Origin: Bin87 sp034423595
GTDB taxonomy: Bacteria; Chloroflexota; Dehalococcoidia; Lucifugimonadales; UBA3495
Reading direction: 5' to 3'
Assembly: GCA_965207025.1 (NCBI GenBank)
Contig: OZ242258.1
Coordinates: 1,116,001 to 1,180,000, forward strand
DNA length: 64,000 nt
Positions 54,011 through 63,654 of the stretch are shown in pieces. The position numbers were made by a program, and so were the translations under genes. The notes beneath the pieces are model-generated. The model was not told the DNA's origin and made no database searches. It saw nothing but the letters and a program-made list of their open reading frames with translations. Each line of letters begins with the position of its first letter. The stretch's first letter is position 1.

Positions 54011-55393
54011 ATGTTGGACATTGCGCCTGATGGTTTATCCTGGTGCGTCGTTTTTTTGCAGACCGGCATGGCCGATGGTGATTTCGCAATCCCCCGGAGC
54101 GTCCAAATAGGTTTGCTCGTCGTCAGTTTCCTTGGGGTAGCATTTTTTACCAGCGCGGAGTCCGCGTTAATCGCGGTCAACAAAATCCGTCTCCGCTTCC
54201 TGGTGGAGCAGGGAAATGCTGCGGCCAGAGCAGTGGACCGGGTGCTCTCCCAGCACGAAAAGTTCTTTGCCACCATCCTGCTGAGTCAAAACGCTTTCAC
54301 CATTTTCGCCACCGCGATTGGAACTGCGCTGGCCACGGAGGCGCTACAGGGTTCGGCCTACGCTGCTTTGCTCACCACTGTAATCATGACGGTGGTAGTC
54401 TCCATATTCGGCGAAATCACGCCCAAAACCCTTGCCGCTACGTACTCCGAACGTTGGTCACTGATTGCAGCCCGGCCTGTGGGCTGGACGATGTGGTCGT
54501 GCACACCGTTCATCTACTTGTTCACCGCAGCGCCGAAGCTGATCTACAAGATGCTGCGAACGGAGCAGAACGGGTGGCAAACCACCTTCACCGAGGGCGA
54601 ATTGCGCATGATGATCGACCTTTCCCGTGAGCAGGGGGCCGTGGAATCCGAGGAAGCGGAGAGGTTGAACCGGGTGTTCCACTTCCGCGACAGAAGGTTG
54701 AGTGAGATCATGACGCCCCGTACTGAAATCGTGTGGATTGAAAAGGGAACCACCATGCAGAGGTTCCTTGAGCTCTACGCCGAGCACAGCCACACCAGAT
54801 TTCCGGTTTTCGAAGGCAGTCAGGAAACGGTGTTGGGCGTCTTATCCAACAAGGAAGTGCTGATCGCCCAGAGCCGCGGACAGATCGGTCTCGCGGATTC
54901 CGTTACCGAGACCATGCGCGAGGTCGATTTTATCCCTGAAACCGTAACGGTGTCGGACGCTTTTGACGCGATGCGGGAGAAGCGGCTGTCCATGATGCTG
55001 GTCACCAACGAGTACGGCGGCATCGCCGGGCTGGTGACGCTGAAGCAGCTTACCAGCGTCATAGTGGGCACCCTGGTGGATGACGACCCGCCGTCGGAGG
55101 AAGCATATTCAAGCATCGTGGAACTGGAAGACGGCGGATACCTGATGGAAGGCGGCGTAACCATCATTGAAGTCAATGAACGGCTCGAATCGTCCGGCAT
55201 TGCTCTACCCGAAGGAGAGTACAAGACCATAGCCGGACTGATCCTGCACGAACGTGAAGGCGAAATACCCAGAGAATCCGACATAATCCGCACCGCAGGA
55301 TGGGCCGTAACCGTGACCGACATGGCGGGCGCGCGGATAAATCGCGTGCGGCTGGAGCGTATCGCCTCGCTCGATGGAGAATCCACGGAATGA
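54011..55393 (+). CDS. CNNM/HlyC-CorC family transport protein
   Basis: A 460-residue protein. It has an N-terminal DUF21 membrane domain (FFTSAESALIAVNKIRLR, ILLSQNAFTIFATAIGTAL, SIFGEITPKTLAATYSE), then two CBS domains (starting near IMTPRTEIVWIEKG) and the C-terminal CorC/HlyC domain (GYLMEGGVTIIEVNERL). Members export Mg2+ or other divalent cations. AGGAGG at 53993-53998 is 12 nt from the ATG, a long spacing. The stop overlaps the phosphatase start by 4 nt. Confidence 0.9.
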   Translation: MLDIAPDGLSWCVVFLQTGMADGDFAIPRSVQIGLLVVSFLGVAFFTSAESALIAVNKIRLRFLVEQGNAAARAVDRVLSQHEKFFATILLSQNAFTIFATAIGTALATEALQGSAYAALLTTVIMTVVVSIFGEITPKTLAATYSERWSLIAARPVGWTMWSCTPFIYLFTAAPKLIYKMLRTEQNGWQTTFTEGELRMMIDLSREQGAVESEEAERLNRVFHFRDRRLSEIMTPRTEIVWIEKGTTMQRFLELYAEHSHTRFPVFEGSQETVLGVLSNKEVLIAQSRGQIGLADSVTETMREVDFIPETVTVSDAFDAMREKRLSMMLVTNEYGGIAGLVTLKQLTSVIVGTLVDDDPPSEEAYSSIVELEDGGYLMEGGVTIIEVNERLESSGIALPEGEYKTIAGLILHEREGEIPRESDIIRTAGWAVTVTDMAGARINRVRLERIASLDGESTE

Positions 55394-56016
55394 GGCTGCA
55401 CCTGCTGCGACACGGTGAAACCGACATAAATGCGGCCGGCCGGCTGCAAGGTTCCATGGATTCAACGCTCACGCCGCTGGGTCGCCGGCAGGCGCGGGAA
55501 CTGGGCATAGCAAGCCTAGCGTGGAACCCGGCGGCGATCTATTCCAGCCCGTTATCGCGTGCGCGGGACGTGGCGTGTCAGATCGCCTCGTTCACCGGCC
55601 TGCCCGTCAACATAGAACCCAGGATCACCGAAATGGAAATGGGCGCCCTGGAAGGCGTTACCATCCAGCAGATGCGGGACGGATGGCCCGATTTGTACCA
55701 GGGATGGCGACGCGACGCCAGCAGCGTAACCATGCCAAACGGCGAATCGCTCGGTGATGTACAGCAGCGAGCGATGGCGGCAATCGACGAATTCGATGGG
55801 CTGCACGAAGCCGACGATACGGTTATTGCCGTTACGCACAATTTCACTATCCGTTGCATTGTCGCCTCAGTGCTCGATCTTCCGCTGGCCAACATCAACC
55901 ATATGGACCTTTCGCTGGGCAGCCGAACTACCATCACTACAGGAAGGCGGGGCCGCCGGCTGAATGGCTACAATGCCGTTGACCACCTGACTCCGGCGAA
56001 TCGCGTCGGGTATTAG
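55390..56016 (+). CDS. Histidine phosphatase family protein
   Basis: A 208-residue phosphoglycerate-mutase-like phosphatase. The phosphohistidine motif is LLRHGETDINAAGRLQG, with a second Arg in YSSPLSRARDVA, Glu in ITEMEMGALEG, and the second His in VTHNF. It may dephosphorylate small metabolites, such as alpha-ribazole phosphate or sugar phosphates. It is coupled (ATGA) to the CorC-type gene; a longer frame upstream overlaps that gene and is rejected. Confidence 0.88.
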   Translation: MRLHLLRHGETDINAAGRLQGSMDSTLTPLGRRQARELGIASLAWNPAAIYSSPLSRARDVACQIASFTGLPVNIEPRITEMEMGALEGVTIQQMRDGWPDLYQGWRRDASSVTMPNGESLGDVQQRAMAAIDEFDGLHEADDTVIAVTHNFTIRCIVASVLDLPLANINHMDLSLGSRTTITTGRRGRRLNGYNAVDHLTPANRVGY

Positions 56017-56018
56017 GC

Positions 56019-57590
56019 ATGACCCTGGAGGGGCGCCGGAGTACGAGGTTCTACTGGTGGCGTCCCGCCGGCTCCCCTTCAACTCACTATCGAAGACCCG
56101 TGTCTGCCATCTACCGAGTAAACATTAACGCCTTCGAGGCAGCGCGGCGCCTGGACTTGCGCGATACCGACACGGTGGTGGTGGGCGTATCGGGAGGGCC
56201 GGATTCCACCGCCCTGCTGGATGTGCTGGGCAGTATCAGGCATCAGCTGGGAACTCGATACAAGCTGCACGCCGCGCACCTGATTCACGACTTCCGGGGG
56301 CAGGAGAAATACGATGACGCCGAATTCGTTCGGGATTTCTGTGCCTATAGTGGCTGGGAATTGACCGTAGGAGAGGTGGACGTTGCGGCATACCAACGAG
56401 AGCGCGGGGTAAGTTCCTTTGAGCAGGCGGCCCGGGAGCTGCGCTACGAGTTTCTGGGCAGGGTTGCCCGGAAGGTTGGCACAAGGTTCGTGGCAGTGGC
56501 GCATACCGCCGACGATCTGGCAGAAACGGTGCTGCTGCACATCGCGCGAGGGAGCGGACTGCATGGTTTGAGGGGCATGACTGAAGTTGCTCCATGGCCA
56601 TACCAGGCAAATGAACCGGCTCCGCAATTGTGGCGTCCGCTGCTCGGAGTCCGAAGGGCCGACACCATCGCCTACTGTACTGAGCGGCGCATCGGCTACC
56701 GGGACGACACCACCAACTACATGGAGGATTTTGCGCGTAACCGGGTGCGGTTGAATCTCATGCCAGCGTTGGCGGAGCAGCTCAATCCGCGCATTGCTCA
56801 CGCACTTGGCCGGCTCGCTCGAACCGCCGCCACACAACTGGACTTTCTGGAAGCCTGCGCTGATGAACATTGGCCAGCCGTCGCGCCCGAAGGAATGGAT
56901 GCGAACGGGATGCTGCGGTTGCGCCGGGACAAACTTGCCGACCTGCACCCAGCCTTGCAGGCTCTGATTTTGAGGCGCGCCTGGGCATCGGTCACGGGCG
57001 ACAGCAAGCGATTGACGGAAGGCAACCTGCAACGGATGGCTCGCGTCGCGGGAGGAAAGGCGTCCGGAAAAACTGTGATGCTCCCCGGCGGCTACACGGT
57101 TCGCACCAATGGGCGGTGGCTGGAAATATACCCGGCAGGTATTGCCGATGATTGCCCTTACCCCTACTGGCCGGGAGATTTCAGGATTACCCTGCCATGG
57201 GGTCCGATAGCCGTCGGCGTGACCAGGCGGGGCGATTGGGAGGTAACCGCGGAGACCGTCAGGTTGAGTGCGGGAGCGTCTCTGGACACCGGCGATCCGA
57301 TGAAGGCGTACCTGTCGTCGGCCACTCTATCGGAAGGCGCTACGGCCCGCGCCTGGCAGCCGGGGGATCGTATGCAGCCGCTGGGTATGGCTGGCCACCG
57401 CAAGTTACAGGACTTGTTCTCCGATTCCGGGCTGCGCAGGGAATGGCGCGACAGGATCCCGATCGTGATCACCCCTTCAGGAATCGCCTGGGCCGTCGGG
57501 GTGCGTTTGGCCGACTGGGCGGCAGTGCGATGGGACGAAAACGGGGAGACGGAAGCGGTGCAGTTGACGTTTCAAATTGTGTACAATTAA
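56019..57590 (+). CDS. tilS: tRNA(Ile)-lysidine synthase
   Basis: A 523-residue TilS with the PP-loop SGGPDS (58-63), the lysidine-specific AHTADDLAETVLLHIARGSG and YRDDTTNYMEDFARNRVR, and a C-terminal domain ending near RRDWE-type and WAVGVRLADW sequence. It ligates lysine to C34 of tRNA(Ile) CAU. The first ~30 residues are atypical, so a later start (for example a GTG near 56100) is possible. Confidence 0.93.
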   Translation: MTLEGRRSTRFYWWRPAGSPSTHYRRPVSAIYRVNINAFEAARRLDLRDTDTVVVGVSGGPDSTALLDVLGSIRHQLGTRYKLHAAHLIHDFRGQEKYDDAEFVRDFCAYSGWELTVGEVDVAAYQRERGVSSFEQAARELRYEFLGRVARKVGTRFVAVAHTADDLAETVLLHIARGSGLHGLRGMTEVAPWPYQANEPAPQLWRPLLGVRRADTIAYCTERRIGYRDDTTNYMEDFARNRVRLNLMPALAEQLNPRIAHALGRLARTAATQLDFLEACADEHWPAVAPEGMDANGMLRLRRDKLADLHPALQALILRRAWASVTGDSKRLTEGNLQRMARVAGGKASGKTVMLPGGYTVRTNGRWLEIYPAGIADDCPYPYWPGDFRITLPWGPIAVGVTRRGDWEVTAETVRLSAGASLDTGDPMKAYLSSATLSEGATARAWQPGDRMQPLGMAGHRKLQDLFSDSGLRREWRDRIPIVITPSGIAWAVGVRLADWAAVRWDENGETEAVQLTFQIVYN

Positions 57591-57677
57591 TGTATTACCG
57601 TATAGCGGAACGATTGCCAGCGTTTTTGACAGCAGTCTCAGGCTTCCGCAGGATTCTCGCGTACCGAGGGGGAGCAG

Positions 57678-59543
57678 GTGTCGGTTCGCAACCTGACGAA
57701 CTTCCTGGTGCATCTCTTTGGCGACAGCGACGAGCTGGAAGAGATGTACCTGTCGGCGGTGCATGACCATTGCCTGTTCTGTCACGAACCGATCAGCGAT
57801 TCGCGGGCATACCTTGATTACCGAGTCTGCCCCTTCTGTAGATTCCATTACACGCTGTCGGCGCGCCAGCGTATCGAAATGGTCGCCGACCGGCGCAGCT
57901 TCCGTGAGCAGAACCGCTATGTGAATTCATTGTCGCCCCTCTCGTTTTCCAACCGGCGCCAATCCGTTCCCACCGAATACGATGTCGAGCTGACCGAGAA
58001 CCAGGATCGCACCGGTCTCACTGAAGCAGCGGTTACGGGAACCTGTAAAATCTTCGGTAAAAGCGTGGTCCTGACCGTCCTGGACTACGGGTTCATGGGC
58101 GGCAGTATGAGCAGCGTGGTGGGCGAGAAAGTGGCGCTGGCGTTTGAGCTGGCGGCGCGCAGAAGTTTGCCCGTGGTGGCGGTGGTAACCGGCGGCGGAG
58201 CTCGCACCCAGGAAGGTGTGCTGTCGCTGATGCAGATGGCGAAGACCGTTACCGCAGTCAATCGGCTGCGTGAATCCGGCGTACCGTTCGTCACGGTGTT
58301 GGCGAACCCATCCACCGGACAGGCTTACGGCAGCTTTGCGAACCTTGCCGACATCATCATAGCCGAGCCCGGTTCCGTAGTCGGGCTTTCGCCCATTCGC
58401 ACCATGATCGAAGCGACCGGGCGAACTCTGCCGGCTGACGTCCACACGGCGGAATATCACCTGCGTCGTGGTCTGTTGGATAACGTGGTGGACCGTGAGA
58501 GCCTTCGGGAACGGTTAGGCAAATTGCTGGAGCTGTTGGTCGAACCTGAAGGCATCAAGCTGGGTCGTCGCGCCATATCCAGACTCCAGGCTCCGGCGGT
58601 GGATGATACCGAGACCTGGGAATCGCTGGCGGCCGCCACGCACGATGAACGACCCGACGCGCTTTACTACATGCGACACATCCTGGAGGACTTTTTCGAG
58701 CTTTTCGGTGATCGCGTCAGCGGAGACGATCGTTCCGTAGTGGGTGGCCTGGGCGCGTTGCGCGGCTATCCCATCGTGGCGATCGGTCAACAAAGGACGC
58801 ATGCGGGAGACCTGGAAGGCGGGCGATACCACGTGCATCCGGAAGGCCTCAGGAAAGCGCAACGGCTCATGAGCCTGGCTGCCCGCTTCAACCTGCCCCT
58901 GGTGGCGTTCATTGATTCGCAGGGAGCCGATCCCCGACTGGAATCGGAGGAACAGGGCGTCGGCAACGCTATTGCCAGCAACCTCTCGATGATGCTGAAC
59001 GCGCCTGTCCCAATGGTGTCCGTCATCATAGGGGAAGCCGGCAACGAAGCCGCGCTGGCGATGAGCCTTTCCGACCGCATTCTCATGCAGCAATACTCGA
59101 TCTACTCTCCCATATCGCTGCATCACACGGTGGGTGGGCCTTCCCGCGAACGGTATCTCACACGTGAAGCGGCCGAAGCGCTGATGATGACCGCCCGGGA
59201 TTGCCACGAGTTAGGCATCATAGACCAGGTAGTGCCTGAACCTACTGGAGGGTCTCACCATGATCCGCGGCAAGCCGCCGCCTATTTGGAGTATTCCGTT
59301 TATAAGCACCTGGCGGAGATCAATCGCGCTTCTACCGGGAAGATGATAAAAGAGCGTTACAAGAAGTTCCGTCAGATGGGCGAACTCAACCCGTTCGCAC
59401 ACGAGGCCATTCAGCAGGAGGTATCAGCGCTGCTGCGCATGCATTGGGCTGGGGAACTTGACGCGGACGCGGATTTGATATTGACCGGCGGATCAAGGCA
59501 AGCGTTACCGGCGCCTGAGGGTCTCAACCGCAGGGTGTCCTGA
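57678..59543 (+). CDS. Acetyl-CoA carboxylase carboxyltransferase, fused beta-alpha (AccD-AccA)
   Basis: A 621-residue single chain. The AccD half has the zinc ribbon Cys32, Cys35, Cys51, Cys54 (CLFC...CPFC), VLDYGFMGGSMSSVVGEK and VVAVVTGGGARTQEG. The AccA half starts near residue 320 with YMRHILEDFFELFGDR and has GEAGNEAALAMSLSDRIL. It transfers carboxyl from carboxybiotin to acetyl-CoA, making malonyl-CoA for fatty acid synthesis. GTG start with GGGGAG upstream. accB/accC are not in the window. Confidence 0.92.
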   Translation: MSVRNLTNFLVHLFGDSDELEEMYLSAVHDHCLFCHEPISDSRAYLDYRVCPFCRFHYTLSARQRIEMVADRRSFREQNRYVNSLSPLSFSNRRQSVPTEYDVELTENQDRTGLTEAAVTGTCKIFGKSVVLTVLDYGFMGGSMSSVVGEKVALAFELAARRSLPVVAVVTGGGARTQEGVLSLMQMAKTVTAVNRLRESGVPFVTVLANPSTGQAYGSFANLADIIIAEPGSVVGLSPIRTMIEATGRTLPADVHTAEYHLRRGLLDNVVDRESLRERLGKLLELLVEPEGIKLGRRAISRLQAPAVDDTETWESLAAATHDERPDALYYMRHILEDFFELFGDRVSGDDRSVVGGLGALRGYPIVAIGQQRTHAGDLEGGRYHVHPEGLRKAQRLMSLAARFNLPLVAFIDSQGADPRLESEEQGVGNAIASNLSMMLNAPVPMVSVIIGEAGNEAALAMSLSDRILMQQYSIYSPISLHHTVGGPSRERYLTREAAEALMMTARDCHELGIIDQVVPEPTGGSHHDPRQAAAYLEYSVYKHLAEINRASTGKMIKERYKKFRQMGELNPFAHEAIQQEVSALLRMHWAGELDADADLILTGGSRQALPAPEGLNRRVS

Positions 59544-59611
59544 AGCGGTGCCGAGCGCGTCAGCGCAGTGCGCTTTTCCCTGCAACGCTGCTTGGTAACA
59601 AGAGTTCCCGT

Positions 59612-59666
59612 ATTCCCGCGAAAGTGGGAATGACACGGAGTTTGGAGAACCGAAAGACCCCGGGGG
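59612..59666. repeat. REP-type hairpin with CGAAAGACCCCGGGG end
   Basis: ATTCCCGCGAAAGTGGGAAT (59612-59631) is a hairpin of the ATTCCCGCGAAAGCGGGAAT family. CGAAAGACCCCGGGGG (59651-59666) matches the end of the element at 19274-19401 at 14 of 15 positions. It lies between accDA and mrp. Confidence 0.55.
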
Positions 59667-59670
59667 TGAA

Positions 59671-60492
59671 TCAGGCTTCCAGTCCGTGGGCCTTCAGGCT
59701 GCCGCGCAACTGGTCGGCTACCGTGGCGTATTCCGCTCCCACGGTGGAATCCACCAGCACCGTAGGCTGGCTGGTATCGCGGTAGGATGGACGCAAAGAC
59801 ATGCTGCCCAGGAACGGCGCGTCGATGTCATCCGCCAATTTTCTTCCCGCCCCTTCGCCGAAGATATCGCCACAGTAGTTTTCCACCACGCCAACGACGT
59901 TCAGGTTCAGCTTGCGGATCATGTTGATGCAGCGCTTGGCGTCAATAATGGCCAGATCCTGTGGCGTGCTGACCACGATGAACCCGTCCATGGGCAGCGT
60001 CTGCATCACGGTCAGGGGAGAGTCCGAGGTTCCGGGAGGAAGGTCTATTATGAGGTAATCCAGTTCGCCCCAATCCGTGGCCTGTAGAAACTGATTGATG
60101 GCGTTGTGAATCATCGGCCCCCGCCAGATGATCGCTTCGTCCTCGTTCTCCTGGAAGAAAGCCATTGAGACTACCTTGACCCCGTGTCCTTCCGCTGGGG
60201 TGATCTGTCCCTCGCGGTAGTCCGGCTTGTCCAGGATACCCATCACACGGGTTACGTTGGGGCAGTCGATGTCCACGTCCAACAGCCCGACCCGTTCGCC
60301 CTGGGTGGCAAGGGTTGTCGCAAGGTTACAGGCAACAGTGGTTTTTCCCACGCCCCCTTTGCCGCTATAGACCCCGATCTTGGTACGCACCGATGCCAGA
60401 CGGTCGGTGATCTGGCGTTTTTGCTCCCATTGGCGGCGGATCTGCTGCAAACGGGCGTTTTGTTGCGCGTTGGGCTGTTGTGGAGTTGCCAT
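59671..60492 (-). CDS. Mrp/NBP35-type P-loop ATPase (Fe-S cluster carrier)
   Basis: A 273-residue Mrp-family protein. It has the deviant Walker A SGKGGVGKTTVACNLA, the switch region LLDVDIDCPNVTRVMG, MAFFQENEDEAIIWRGPM and IDLPPGTSDSPLTVMQ. The C-terminal CxxC that bridges the cluster in most Mrp proteins is not evident: the Cys in VVENYCGDIFGEG stands alone. Cluster-carrier activity is therefore less certain. A longer start (60525) falls within a hairpin repeat and is rejected. A SufT-like gene lies upstream. Confidence 0.87.
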   Translation of the reverse strand: MATPQQPNAQQNARLQQIRRQWEQKRQITDRLASVRTKIGVYSGKGGVGKTTVACNLATTLATQGERVGLLDVDIDCPNVTRVMGILDKPDYREGQITPAEGHGVKVVSMAFFQENEDEAIIWRGPMIHNAINQFLQATDWGELDYLIIDLPPGTSDSPLTVMQTLPMDGFIVVSTPQDLAIIDAKRCINMIRKLNLNVVGVVENYCGDIFGEGAGRKLADDIDAPFLGSMSLRPSYRDTSQPTVLVDSTVGAEYATVADQLRGSLKAHGLEA

Positions 60493-60519
60493 CGTGCGTT
60501 CAGTCTCCGAACCGGTTAA

Positions 60520-60547
60520 CGTCATTCCGGTGGAGGCCGGAATGACG
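60520..60547. repeat. CGTCATTCCGG palindromic repeat
   Basis: CGTCATTCCGG (60520-60530) and CCGGAATGACG (60537-60547) form a perfect 11-bp stem with a 6-nt loop. It lies between the SufT-like gene and mrp and is related to the REP cores at 18651 and 59612. Confidence 0.7.
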
Positions 60548-60554
60548 GAGATGC

Positions 60555-60863
60555 CTAGATGCCCAGCATGTTGCGGGCTTCTTCGCTGATCAGGTCAGGC
60601 GACCAGGGGGGATCGAAGGTCAGCTCGATGTTGACTTCCTCGACTCCTTCCACGTCCTGCACCGCCCATTCGGCCTGCTGGGCGATGTGGGGCCCCATCC
60701 CGCATCCTGGGAAGGTCAACGTCATCTGCACGAAGACATCGTTGGCGTCGCTGACCTGCACGTCATATATGAGGCCGAGGTCCACAACGTTAACCGGAAT
60801 CTCGGGGTCATATACGGTCCGGAGGGCTTCGTAAACTTCTTCTCTATCGACCGTCGCCGGCAT
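60555..60863 (-). CDS. SufT/MIP18-like (DUF59) iron-sulfur assembly protein
   Basis: A 102-residue DUF59 protein with LRTVYDPEIPVNVVDLGLIYDV and the reactive Cys in TFPGCGMGP, ending in ELTFDPPWSPDLISEEAR. The family helps mature Fe-S proteins and is often paired with Mrp, as here. AGGAGG 6 nt before ATG 60863 fixes the start. Confidence 0.9.
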   Translation of the reverse strand: MPATVDREEVYEALRTVYDPEIPVNVVDLGLIYDVQVSDANDVFVQMTLTFPGCGMGPHIAQQAEWAVQDVEGVEEVNIELTFDPPWSPDLISEEARNMLGI

Positions 60864-60996
60864 TTTGGGCCTCCTGCATTTCACGGTGTGATGAGTCATT
60901 ATATCCGAAATCCGGGTTCTCCGGGGCGGCATGACCAAAAGCTCTTTACAACCCGGTCATGGAGACCCTGTTGAACCACGCAGCCGGTGCGCCGAA

Positions 60997-61018
60997 GTCC
61001 TTCGACAGGCTCAGGACC
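60997..61018. repeat. CTTCGACAGGCTCAGGAC intergenic repeat
   Basis: GTCCTTCGACAGGCTCAGGACC, a known type of short intergenic repeat with GTCCT/AGGAC ends. Single copy in this window. Confidence 0.5.
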
Positions 61019-61094
61019 AGCGGGTAGAGTGAGTTTCCCGCAACGTGTATGATGCCCGTGCAAAATGAGACGCAATCCGGGGGGCGTAACGACG

Positions 61095-62657
61095 ATGGTT
61101 GATTTGCTGTTTGCCAATGGACGGGTAATCGATGGTATGGGTTCCGCCGGATTTCGCGGCAGCGTGGCCGTATCCGGAGATTCTCTGAGGGTGATTACGG
61201 GCGACATATCAGCGATGGATGCCGGCCGCATAATAGACGCCAGCAACTATGTCATCTGCCCCGGCTTCATTGACATGCACTCACACTCTGACTTGAAGTT
61301 GCTCACCGAGCCTGCCCACGAGGCCAAGGTGCGGCAGGGCGTTACCACTGAAGGTCTAGGTATGGACGGCTTGTCTTACGCGCCGACGACGCCCCGCGCT
61401 TTGGAGCAGTTGTTGGTGTACCTGGCCGCTGTTAACGGGACCCCGCCCGATGGCGTGCGCTGGAGCAGCGTCGCCGATTTCCTGGCGTTGTTCGATGGCA
61501 ACTCGTCATGCAACGTGTTCCACTTTGTGCCTCACGCTGCGATCAGGGTGGCCGTCATGGGCTGGTCGTCGCGCCTGCCCAATGATGCTGAACTGTCGCA
61601 GATGCAGGAGCTGACCCGGCAGGGGATGCGTGACGGCGCGTTCGGGTTCACCACCGGGTTGACCTACGCGCCCGGGGCGTACAGCAACACCGCCGAGTTG
61701 GCCGCCATCGCCGGTACCGCCGCTGAGGAAGGCGGTTTCTACTGCACCCACTCCCGCTACACCCTGGGAGACCGTCTGCTGGACCCGTTTCGTGAAGCGG
61801 TGGAGATCGGGCGCCGTTCCGGCGCGCCAGTCCACATCTCCCACTACCACAGCCCGGTAGCAGGTTTGGGCGCCCAGATGACTGCCCTGGTCGATGACGC
61901 CCGCAACCAGGGGCAGGACGTTACCTATGACCAGTACCCCTACCCGGCGGCGAGCACCATCCTGCATTCCCTGTTGCCCTATTGGGTCCATGCCGGCGGA
62001 CCACAGGCCCTGTTGAACCGCATCGCGAACCCCGAAGTCCGCGCGCAGATGGTGCGGGCCGTGGAACCCCAGTGGGGCGGCCAGACCCTAGACAACTACA
62101 TCTTTGCGCACATCGCGTCCGACAAAAACAAGGAGTGGGAGGGCCGTTCCCTGGAAGAACTGGCGCAACACCGGGGTGGTCGCATGGTGGACGCCGTCTG
62201 CGACCTGCTGATTGAAGAGGACTTGCAGGTGGCCTTCGTGGCCCGCACCGGCAACCTGGAGAACATCCGTGAGATAGCATCCCACCCCGCCCAGATGATT
62301 GGCACCGACGCCATCTTGACCGGCGGCCGGCCCAACCCGCGCACCTATGGCACCTATCCCTACGTGCTGGCCCAATTCGTGCGGGGCGAGGGATTGTTCC
62401 CGCTGGAGGAGGCCATCCGCAAGATGACCGGCGCACCGGCCCAACGCCTGGGTCTAACAGACCGCGGGGTGATACGAGACGGCGCAAAAGCCGACCTGGT
62501 GCTATTCGATCCGCATTCGGTCGATACGCCGGCCACCTTCGATGACCCGGTGCAATTCCCGGTTGGCATCGACTACGTGGCCGTCAACGGAGCGCTGGTG
62601 ATTGACAACGGGCGGCACACGGGAGCGCGGCCGGGGCGGGCGCTGCGGAGCCGTTAG
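61095..62657 (+). CDS. Amidohydrolase, N-acyl-D-amino-acid deacylase family
   Basis: A 520-residue amidohydrolase. It has DLLFANGRVIDGMG at the N end, the metal site VICPGFIDMHSHSDL, a conserved YAPGAYSNTAELAAIA, and THSRYT and ISHYHSPV, which supply further metal and substrate ligands. The C-terminal part (GAKADLVLFDPHSVDTPATF) is typical of D-aminoacylases. It would hydrolyse an N-acyl-D-amino acid or related amide. ATG 61095 is preferred over 61065 because the homology starts there and a G-rich SD-like run precedes it. Confidence 0.87.
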   Translation: MVDLLFANGRVIDGMGSAGFRGSVAVSGDSLRVITGDISAMDAGRIIDASNYVICPGFIDMHSHSDLKLLTEPAHEAKVRQGVTTEGLGMDGLSYAPTTPRALEQLLVYLAAVNGTPPDGVRWSSVADFLALFDGNSSCNVFHFVPHAAIRVAVMGWSSRLPNDAELSQMQELTRQGMRDGAFGFTTGLTYAPGAYSNTAELAAIAGTAAEEGGFYCTHSRYTLGDRLLDPFREAVEIGRRSGAPVHISHYHSPVAGLGAQMTALVDDARNQGQDVTYDQYPYPAASTILHSLLPYWVHAGGPQALLNRIANPEVRAQMVRAVEPQWGGQTLDNYIFAHIASDKNKEWEGRSLEELAQHRGGRMVDAVCDLLIEEDLQVAFVARTGNLENIREIASHPAQMIGTDAILTGGRPNPRTYGTYPYVLAQFVRGEGLFPLEEAIRKMTGAPAQRLGLTDRGVIRDGAKADLVLFDPHSVDTPATFDDPVQFPVGIDYVAVNGALVIDNGRHTGARPGRALRSR

Positions 62658-63380
62658 CTCCCCAACCCATGACGGAAAGCGAAGAAAATGGCTAACACAA
62701 GGCTAACTATGCTAGCCACACTGCCTCCGAGCAGCAAAGCAGGATGCTCCGACAACCAACTAGCTAACGTTCGGAATCGTCCTCCGTGCATTTTCCACCA
62801 AGAGGTATTTGTCCGTAGGACCCGTTCGTATGCACGTTGAGCAATTTTTGTGATGGCGTGAACCTTGGATAGAGTAGACAAATGCAGCGCGTGGTAATTT
62901 TGATCTTCGAATGTCGCGGCTTCCTCTGAACCGGATAGGAAAAAGGTCTACTTTCTTGCTTTCTTCCACTTCGTACCTGGCGCTAGGATCGCCTCCGAGT
63001 ACTTGAAATCGGTGTGCAATAGCTTGGAAACCGTAGTTTGAATCCCGCATGTTCCAATGGACGTACATCACACCTTGATGTCGGGAAAGGTGCAAAAAGA
63101 AGTCTTGAATCATTTCCTTTTCAAGATCATCGTAGTGATTTCTGATTTCACTGAACGGTACCTGTCGACGTTCTGCGACTTTATGGATGGAAAACGACGT
63201 AGCCTGATCTGTGTCCAACTTGCAGAGTGCTATCGATGTTACGCGGGGTGAGCGTCCTTCCCGGCGGTTATGGAAGCTTTCGCATGAGTAGTGAACTACC
63301 CACACATTTGATGGATCTTTATAGAGGCCGTCCAGCATGTTCGTCGCGATTTTCTGCCGCTTGGGATTAGGTGTTGCCAT
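62654..63380 (-). pseudogene. Unknown protein with C-terminal TM segment, frameshifted at a T5 run
   Basis: The frame from ATG 63380 (ending 62760) and a second frame (to 62654) make one protein if one T is removed from the minus-strand T5 run around 62940-62944, giving KVDLFLSGSEEAATFEDQNY at the join and 241 residues in total. The N-terminal part (VHYSCESFHN, MYVHWNMRDSNYGF) has a pattern I have seen only in uncharacterised proteins. The C end has one TM helix (LLLGGSVASIVSLVLAIFFAF). Lower GC than its neighbours suggests transfer. Function unknown; a membrane-anchored defence effector is one guess. Confidence 0.55.
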
Positions 63381-63462
63381 TTTGATGCACTTCCTACAAA
63401 GACTCTTTTACATATCGCTGCGCCCGCGCAGTTGCTGCCCACTTAGCTGGGCCTAACGTACC

Positions 63463-63651
63463 TTAGGGAGTGAGGCTCGCAAGCGCGCCAAAGGCACTGC
63501 CATAGTCTCGACAGCGGACTATACGATCGTCGTCTAGTGAATAAATGCTTTCACTGTCCTGCTTACCCATAGTACGACTATATGACCACCGCAGAACACC
63601 AGTCAAGTTGCGGGAAATATCCCAGTTGCCCCTCCCCGCGCCATAGGGCAT
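63463..63651 (-). CDS. Possible small protein or gene remnant
   Basis: A 62-residue frame (WSYSRTMGKQDSESIYSLDD in the middle). The composition is plausible for protein, but there is no clear ribosome-binding site and no recognised family. It may be a fragment of a decayed gene in the lower-GC patch. The rest of 63381-63709 holds no gene. Confidence 0.25.
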   Translation of the reverse strand: MPYGAGRGNWDISRNLTGVLRWSYSRTMGKQDSESIYSLDDDRIVRCRDYGSAFGALASLTP

Positions 63652-63654
63652 AAT
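63626..63654 (+). promoter_or_regulatory. Sigma-70-type promoter
   Basis: TTGCCC (63626-63631), a 17-bp spacer and CATAAT (63649-63654), 55 nt before the acyl-CoA dehydrogenase gene. Confidence 0.5.
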
